Source: Virgibacillus_O sediminis (GTDB lineage: Bacteria; Bacillota; Bacilli; Bacillales; Amphibacillaceae). Taken from it: 64,000 nucleotides of DNA. The stretch lies in assembly GCF_042643265.1 (NCBI RefSeq), contig NZ_JBHRRZ010000038.1, positions 113,676 through 177,675 of the forward strand, written 5' to 3'. The stretch's first letter is position 1. Every line of letters begins with the position of its first letter. The position numbers and the translations under genes are program-made. Under the pieces are notes generated by a model, which searched no databases, was not told where the DNA came from, and saw nothing but the letters and a program-made list of their open reading frames with translations. Shown piece after piece: positions 60,105 to 64,000 of this stretch.

Positions 60105-61640
60105 TTATCCAGCCTTTCCATACCGCCTCTCGTGTCTGTTTCCAAGGTACCTTAGGATGAAATACTGGGCAATTATACCGGCAACCAGCAAGACAATACT
60201 GCTGCCAACTACGGTGTATAGGAGATAAAGGACACCAGCAATTCCGGCAGGGACTAGTGCGTATGGAATCTGGGTATTTACATGGGCAATATGATCGGAC
60301 TCCGAGAAAATTGATGCCATCACCGTTGTATCAGAAATTGGCGAGACATGGTCACCGAATATGGCACCGGCAAAGATGGCCCCAATCATGATGGGAATAA
60401 GTTCCTCCCCGCCCATCGTATAGCCAAGGGGGACAGCGATTGGTGTCAGGATGGACATCGTTCCCCAGGAAGTACCGGTTGCAAACGAAATGAACATGGC
60501 TATCACGAACACTAGAAATGGGAGGAGAGCAACAGTCATCCAGCCCTGTGTTGCTGCTACGACGAATTCTGCGGTGCCGAGTTCAGATGTAACCGTACCA
60601 ATCGACCAGGCCAGCACAATGATGATCAGTGCCGGCAGCATGGTGCGAATCCCGCCAAGCAAGGTATCCTCACAGGACTTCAGGCTCATCCCCTGAATGA
60701 CCGCCAGGATGATGCCCACCACCGTCATGGCAAAAGCTCCCCAAGTAAGTGCCACAGATACATCTGTGTCGGCAAGTGCATCCATCAACGATTTCCCTTC
60801 TGCCCCGCCGCCGGAATACCACAGCCCCCAGATACTGACAGTAATTAGTGTCACCAACGGCAGGATGAAGTTCCATACACTGCCGTCCTTTTTATGCGGC
60901 TCTCCAAGATCCTGATCCACCGATGAAAGTGGCGTGGATCCCTCTGGAACCAACTTTCCTGTGGTGTGGGCCCGGTGCTCTGCTCTTGCCATCGGCCCAA
61001 AATCCTTGCCTGCAATGATCATCGGCACGGCCAGCAAACAGAGGATGGCATAAAAGTTCCAGGGAATCGACTGCAGAAAGGCGAAGTATGGCTCCGCTCC
61101 GACCAGACTCATGCTGGCAAATGCCGCCGCCACCAGTGAGACCTGAAAGCCGATCCAATCCGACACAGGGCCGATGGTCGCAATCGGGGATGCGGTGGAG
61201 TCGATGATATAGGCTAGCTTTTCCCGGGACACCTTGTATTTGGCCGCAATGTCCTTGGTGGCATTCCCGATGATGACTGAATTCACATAGTCATTGAAGA
61301 AAATCAGCAGCCCTAGGAAATACGGCAGGAACAGCACCCGCTTCTTAGTCGTCAGCCGTTTCTGCATCACCCTGATCAATCCTTCCGACCCGCCTGTCTT
61401 GAACATAAAGGCGGCACCGGTTCCAAGTAATGCCGTCATGACCAAAAAACGGGCATTCCATGGATCAACCATGACATCCTTCATCCAGGTGAAGGTCAGT
61501 CCAACTGCCGCAAAGGGATTACCCCCGGCCGCAATCAGCCCACCCACCCAAATACTGATAAACAAAGAAAACAGCACGCGCTTCGTCAAAATGGCCAGTA
61601 CCACAGCAACAATCGGCGGTATAACAGATAAAAAGTCCAC
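60105..61640 (-). CDS. NhaC-family Na+/H+ antiporter-like transporter
   Basis: 511 residues, about 12 helices. Family blocks: GLLIFFNDYVNSVIIGNATKDI near 109-130, STASPIATIGPVSDWIG near 147-163, FATGTSWGTMSILTPIAVPLG near 394-414 and GAIFGDHVSPISDTTVMAS near 433-451. Members move Na+ against H+ or a substrate and help in salt or alkaline conditions, in keeping with a halotolerant host. No partner gene. Confidence 0.9.
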   Translation of the reverse strand: MDFLSVIPPIVAVVLAILTKRVLFSLFISIWVGGLIAAGGNPFAAVGLTFTWMKDVMVDPWNARFLVMTALLGTGAAFMFKTGGSEGLIRVMQKRLTTKKRVLFLPYFLGLLIFFNDYVNSVIIGNATKDIAAKYKVSREKLAYIIDSTASPIATIGPVSDWIGFQVSLVAAAFASMSLVGAEPYFAFLQSIPWNFYAILCLLAVPMIIAGKDFGPMARAEHRAHTTGKLVPEGSTPLSSVDQDLGEPHKKDGSVWNFILPLVTLITVSIWGLWYSGGGAEGKSLMDALADTDVSVALTWGAFAMTVVGIILAVIQGMSLKSCEDTLLGGIRTMLPALIIIVLAWSIGTVTSELGTAEFVVAATQGWMTVALLPFLVFVIAMFISFATGTSWGTMSILTPIAVPLGYTMGGEELIPIMIGAIFAGAIFGDHVSPISDTTVMASIFSESDHIAHVNTQIPYALVPAGIAGVLYLLYTVVGSSIVLLVAGIIAQYFILRYLGNRHERRYGKAG

Positions 61641-61879
61641 TAACTAAAACCCCCTTCTTCTTAAACTGTGCACGTCCACATCCAAAACCCTTAAAGAAAT
61701 AGCTTGTTACATTTATATGTTCTAAGGCAGGGGGATAGTACTATAGGAAGCGGCCGTGGGAAGAAAATCGATGTCCCATTTGTCCTAGAATATACTGGAT
61801 ATTCAGTTTACAAAAAATTAACCATAAAAAAACTCCCCGTTTGTCACGGAGAGAGGCATTTCATCCAATATGAATCCTG

Positions 61880-62149
61880 TCATTCTTCATAATCCAGCAT
61901 TGTATAGAATCCAAGTATAATAGTAGATAATCCCAGTCCGAATAAAATGCTGCCCATTACAAGAAAGTTGGTGGTATAGCTTTGCTCTCTCTTTTCATAC
62001 GCGGAAGTCTCCACGGAGCCGCCCTGGGCGACCAGCCAATTTTCTGTAATAGAAATTCCTAGGTCGATGCTGAATACAATCAGCAGGAATCCAGTAATAC
62101 CGAAGCATGCGCCCAGCATATATAACTTGCTTGTTTTTTCTTTTTTCAC
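61880..62149 (-). CDS. Uncharacterised two-helix membrane protein
   Basis: 89 residues from a GTG with GGAGG 8 bases upstream (the longer frame to 62188 is less supported). Hydrophobic helices at about 10-30 (LYMLGACFGITGFLLIVFSI) and 60-82 (FLVMGSILFGLGLSTIILGFY), separated by an extracellular or cytosolic loop with SVETSAYEKREQSYTT, and an acidic end. No family recognised. Confidence 0.7.
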   Translation of the reverse strand: MKKEKTSKLYMLGACFGITGFLLIVFSIDLGISITENWLVAQGGSVETSAYEKREQSYTTNFLVMGSILFGLGLSTIILGFYTMLDYEE

Positions 62150-62260
62150 CTGACCCACCTCCACCACCAAATATGTCTGAACATACAAAACATTTTAACA
62201 TGATGGAATGCTCACAAATAACCCCTGTTCCCGAGAAAATTCCTGCCTTTTATTCATAAG

Positions 62261-62287
62261 AAAAACCCCGCCTGTCCAGACGAGGTT
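62261..62287 (-). terminator. Terminator of the permease gene at 62296
   Basis: On the minus strand AACCTCG-TCTGGACAGG-CGGGGTT and TTTTC, right after the stop. Confidence 0.85.
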
Positions 62288-62295
62288 CATCGTGC

Positions 62296-63663
62296 TTAGA
62301 CAAGGAATAATGCTACCATAATGCCGATAGCACCGAATACAAAGGTGAAGGCCAGATTGGCAAGTGTTATCTTGTACGGATTCTGATAGGTGTTGATCGA
62401 TGTCATCGTTACGGTTATCCCATAGGTTCCCGCTGCCGCCGTCGCCATGGCGGCAACAATAAGCACCAGCCCGATGGCCAACGGATTGAATACATCGAAT
62501 AATGGATTCAGCACTTCGAGCAGGATGGCAATCGTCCCCACTGGATGAATACCGATCATGGCAAGGATGAAATAGGTGATGAGGATCAATAGCAGAACGA
62601 CTGCCGGGTAATTCTCCATAGCCAGAAACGGCCCTTGAATGACACCGACAAGATCTGTCTGGCTCAACGCCCCTGAAAACAGGGACAAGGATATAAACAG
62701 GATGATAAAGTTCTGCATATGGCTAGTCTGATGTTTCCAGGCCGCCAAACCATCCCGCCGGAATGTCTTCCATTTCCGGATCAGAAGTGCCCAAATGGAA
62801 GAGAACACCGGAATAACCAAGGTCACGGTCAAGATGAAATTCAGCCCCATATAGTGGTTGACGATCAGAATCACTGCGAGGAACAGCACCAGCGCAAACA
62901 TAAGCTTCATAATTTCCCTTATGACGCCCCCCATCGGTAGCGGAGGGACTTCCGGATTACTCTCTAAGTATGGGATGCTCCGGAAGTTTTTCCAGCCGAA
63001 TAATAGATCCACCCCGAGCGCAAGAAAAGAAATCAGCAACAGCCATGGCAGATAGGTGAGATAGCTGACCCCTGTCCCCTCTATCGCCAAGGCAACAATA
63101 ATTTCCATCGGGCTCCAAACAAGTGCCAGAGCAAACGCCCGTATCGTCGTTTTGTTGATGAAGGCATTGCGGACAGCCGTGTTCATTTTTCTCATATTCT
63201 CCATCAGCAGCTGCTGGGTTAGATTGATCGCCGACAGGTTCAGGAAGGTCATCAGTATGTATGTTGTTATCTGACTTTTCATATAAAGGTTTCCCAGGTT
63301 GCTTACATTGCCTTCCATCAACCCTTTGATCTGCTCGTCATAGCCGCCTGCTTTTACCACACTGTTAATGAAGGGCAGGACTGACAGGAAGGCCAGCATC
63401 AATAGATTCGATGTCAGATACAGGGGCAGTTCGGCAGCCGGGAGACCTGCGCTTATGTACATGATCAGTCCTATTCCGATGAAGGATCCGCCGAGAATCC
63501 GGAACAGTTTACTGGCCCAGATAAACGAAATCCCAAGCATCGGGATGGCTAAAACTCCGACTATATATTGCAGCCATGGAATCTCCAAAAATACATTGAT
63601 AATATGTAAAACTAAGACTGCGGAATAATAGATATATAGTTTTTCCCTAATGCGCTGCTTCAT
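62296..63663 (-). CDS. Multi-pass membrane transport protein, family uncertain
   Basis: 455 residues from an ATG with GAGAGG 8 bases upstream. About 11 membrane helices. A cytoplasmic loop has GGYDEQIKGLMEGN near 112 and GIHPVGTIAILLEVLNPLFD near 376-395, reminiscent of ion-transporter superfamily permeases, but I cannot name the family with confidence. No neighbour suggests a substrate. A run of nine C lies just upstream at about 63757. Confidence 0.7.
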   Translation of the reverse strand: MKQRIREKLYIYYSAVLVLHIINVFLEIPWLQYIVGVLAIPMLGISFIWASKLFRILGGSFIGIGLIMYISAGLPAAELPLYLTSNLLMLAFLSVLPFINSVVKAGGYDEQIKGLMEGNVSNLGNLYMKSQITTYILMTFLNLSAINLTQQLLMENMRKMNTAVRNAFINKTTIRAFALALVWSPMEIIVALAIEGTGVSYLTYLPWLLLISFLALGVDLLFGWKNFRSIPYLESNPEVPPLPMGGVIREIMKLMFALVLFLAVILIVNHYMGLNFILTVTLVIPVFSSIWALLIRKWKTFRRDGLAAWKHQTSHMQNFIILFISLSLFSGALSQTDLVGVIQGPFLAMENYPAVVLLLILITYFILAMIGIHPVGTIAILLEVLNPLFDVFNPLAIGLVLIVAAMATAAAGTYGITVTMTSINTYQNPYKITLANLAFTFVFGAIGIMVALFLV

Positions 63664-63855
63664 GAAATTAACCTCTCTTTCTGCCATTACACCTATGATA
63701 GAGAGGTTTTCGGCAGGTGTCAATAACTGGCAAAAAGTCATACGCAGGGCTTTCTGCCCCCCCCCCTCTATTGGAACTGGGATACTTAGAAAAACTATAA
63801 GTGAATTTTATCCATGGATCTATTTCATCCAACTGAGTAATTTTTTGTAAAAAAA

Positions 63856-63918
63856 AGCACTGCATCCTGCAGTGCTCAGCTTGTAGAGAAACCCCGTGTT
63901 TTTCTACAAGCTTTTTTT
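63856..63918. terminator. Two consecutive hairpins, terminator for a gene beyond the right edge
   Basis: AGCACTGCA/TGCAGTGCT with A8 on its left stops minus-strand transcription coming from the right, and GCTTGTAGA.../TCTACAAGC followed by T7 stops plus-strand transcription. No gene was seen in 63664-64000. Confidence 0.7.
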
Positions 63919-63924
63919 CTTGCC

Positions 63925-64000
63925 TCCAGGAGCACGAACCATTCCCTTTCCGCGGACGAACGCCCGAGCCTCCTCGTGAAAACCCACACTGCGGGGTCTC
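63925..64000. repeat. Foldback repeat, partial at the window edge
   Basis: CTTTCCGCGG, GCCTCCTCGTG and CACTGCGGGGTCTC match blocks of the inverted copy at 40088, so the element continues outside the window. Confidence 0.65.

Overview
The window reads as chromosomal DNA of a low-to-mid GC Gram-positive of the Bacillaceae, probably a halotolerant genus close to Oceanobacillus, Virgibacillus or Terribacillus; the genus is inference. Pointers are the strong AGGAGG Shine-Dalgarno sequences with frequent TTG and GTG starts, an S-box (SAM) riboswitch ahead of metNPQ, catabolite-response (cre) sites, a glcT-ptsG antitermination leader, and Bacillus-type genes (xpaC-telA/yaaN, YjzC-like, DUF1292, mtnU-mtnE). 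No rRNA, tRNA, CRISPR array, prophage or transposase gene was seen.

Layout. (1) 0.07-8.3 kb, minus strand: an aromatic meta-cleavage operon with C-C bond hydrolase, GntR regulator, acyl-CoA-dehydrogenase-type flavin monooxygenase, extradiol dioxygenase, XylR_N/V4R-PucR regulator, flavin reductase, an FAD synthetase homologue that appears to lack the riboflavin-kinase motif, and 2-keto-4-pentenoate hydratase. (2) 8.9-20.8 kb: an organic-acid block with an FAH-family enzyme, a PEP mutase/methylisocitrate lyase-like enzyme, two GntR regulators, a TSUP exporter, a TRAP transporter co-directional with a PLP aminotransferase and a RocB-like M20 hydrolase, and a GlcD-type flavin dehydrogenase. (3) 21-33 kb: housekeeping genes (HAD phosphatase, TPR-like protein, xpaC-telA, coaW, mtnU-mtnE, S-box-metNPQ, a GalT/HIT-like protein). 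(4) 33.4-39.8 kb: YjzC-like protein, LysM protein and an AraC-led operon of three Gfo/Idh/MocA dehydrogenases and one TIM-barrel epimerase. (5) 40.4-46.1 kb: nagA, frameshifted nagB, glcT and ptsG, an amino-sugar and glucose uptake region. (6) 46.3-54.2 kb: two DUF3006 genes around a secreted MBL/HhH lipoprotein, prfC, an excisionase-type HTH protein, SulP and ArAE transporters, interspersed with four arrays of an unusual 21-bp-periodic repeat. (7) 54.2-64 kb: ATP-grasp/M20 pair, twin tatA genes, DUF2164, purU, TM2 protein, rhodanese, NhaC antiporter and two membrane proteins.

How parts work together. In region 1 the reductase supplies reduced flavin, the monooxygenase hydroxylates a phenol, the dioxygenase opens the catechol, the hydrolase cuts the ring-fission product and the hydratase hydrates the dienoate; the FAD synthetase homologue would top up cofactor. 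No aldolase or acetaldehyde dehydrogenase is present, so the lower pathway lies elsewhere. In region 2 a TRAP-imported acid or amide could be hydrolysed, transaminated and oxidised.

Three non-coding families stand out: CGAGT/GGCGCC arrays with a 20-21 bp period (46.27, 48.65, 53.74 and 54.07 kb); a foldback element of about 135 bp with GGAAATATGC/GCATATTTCC arms (8.74, 23.55, 23.78, 40.09, 56.79 and 63.93 kb); and a MITE-like element of about 140 bp beginning GAGRTTGGGACA (11.05, 33.13, possibly 40.80 kb).
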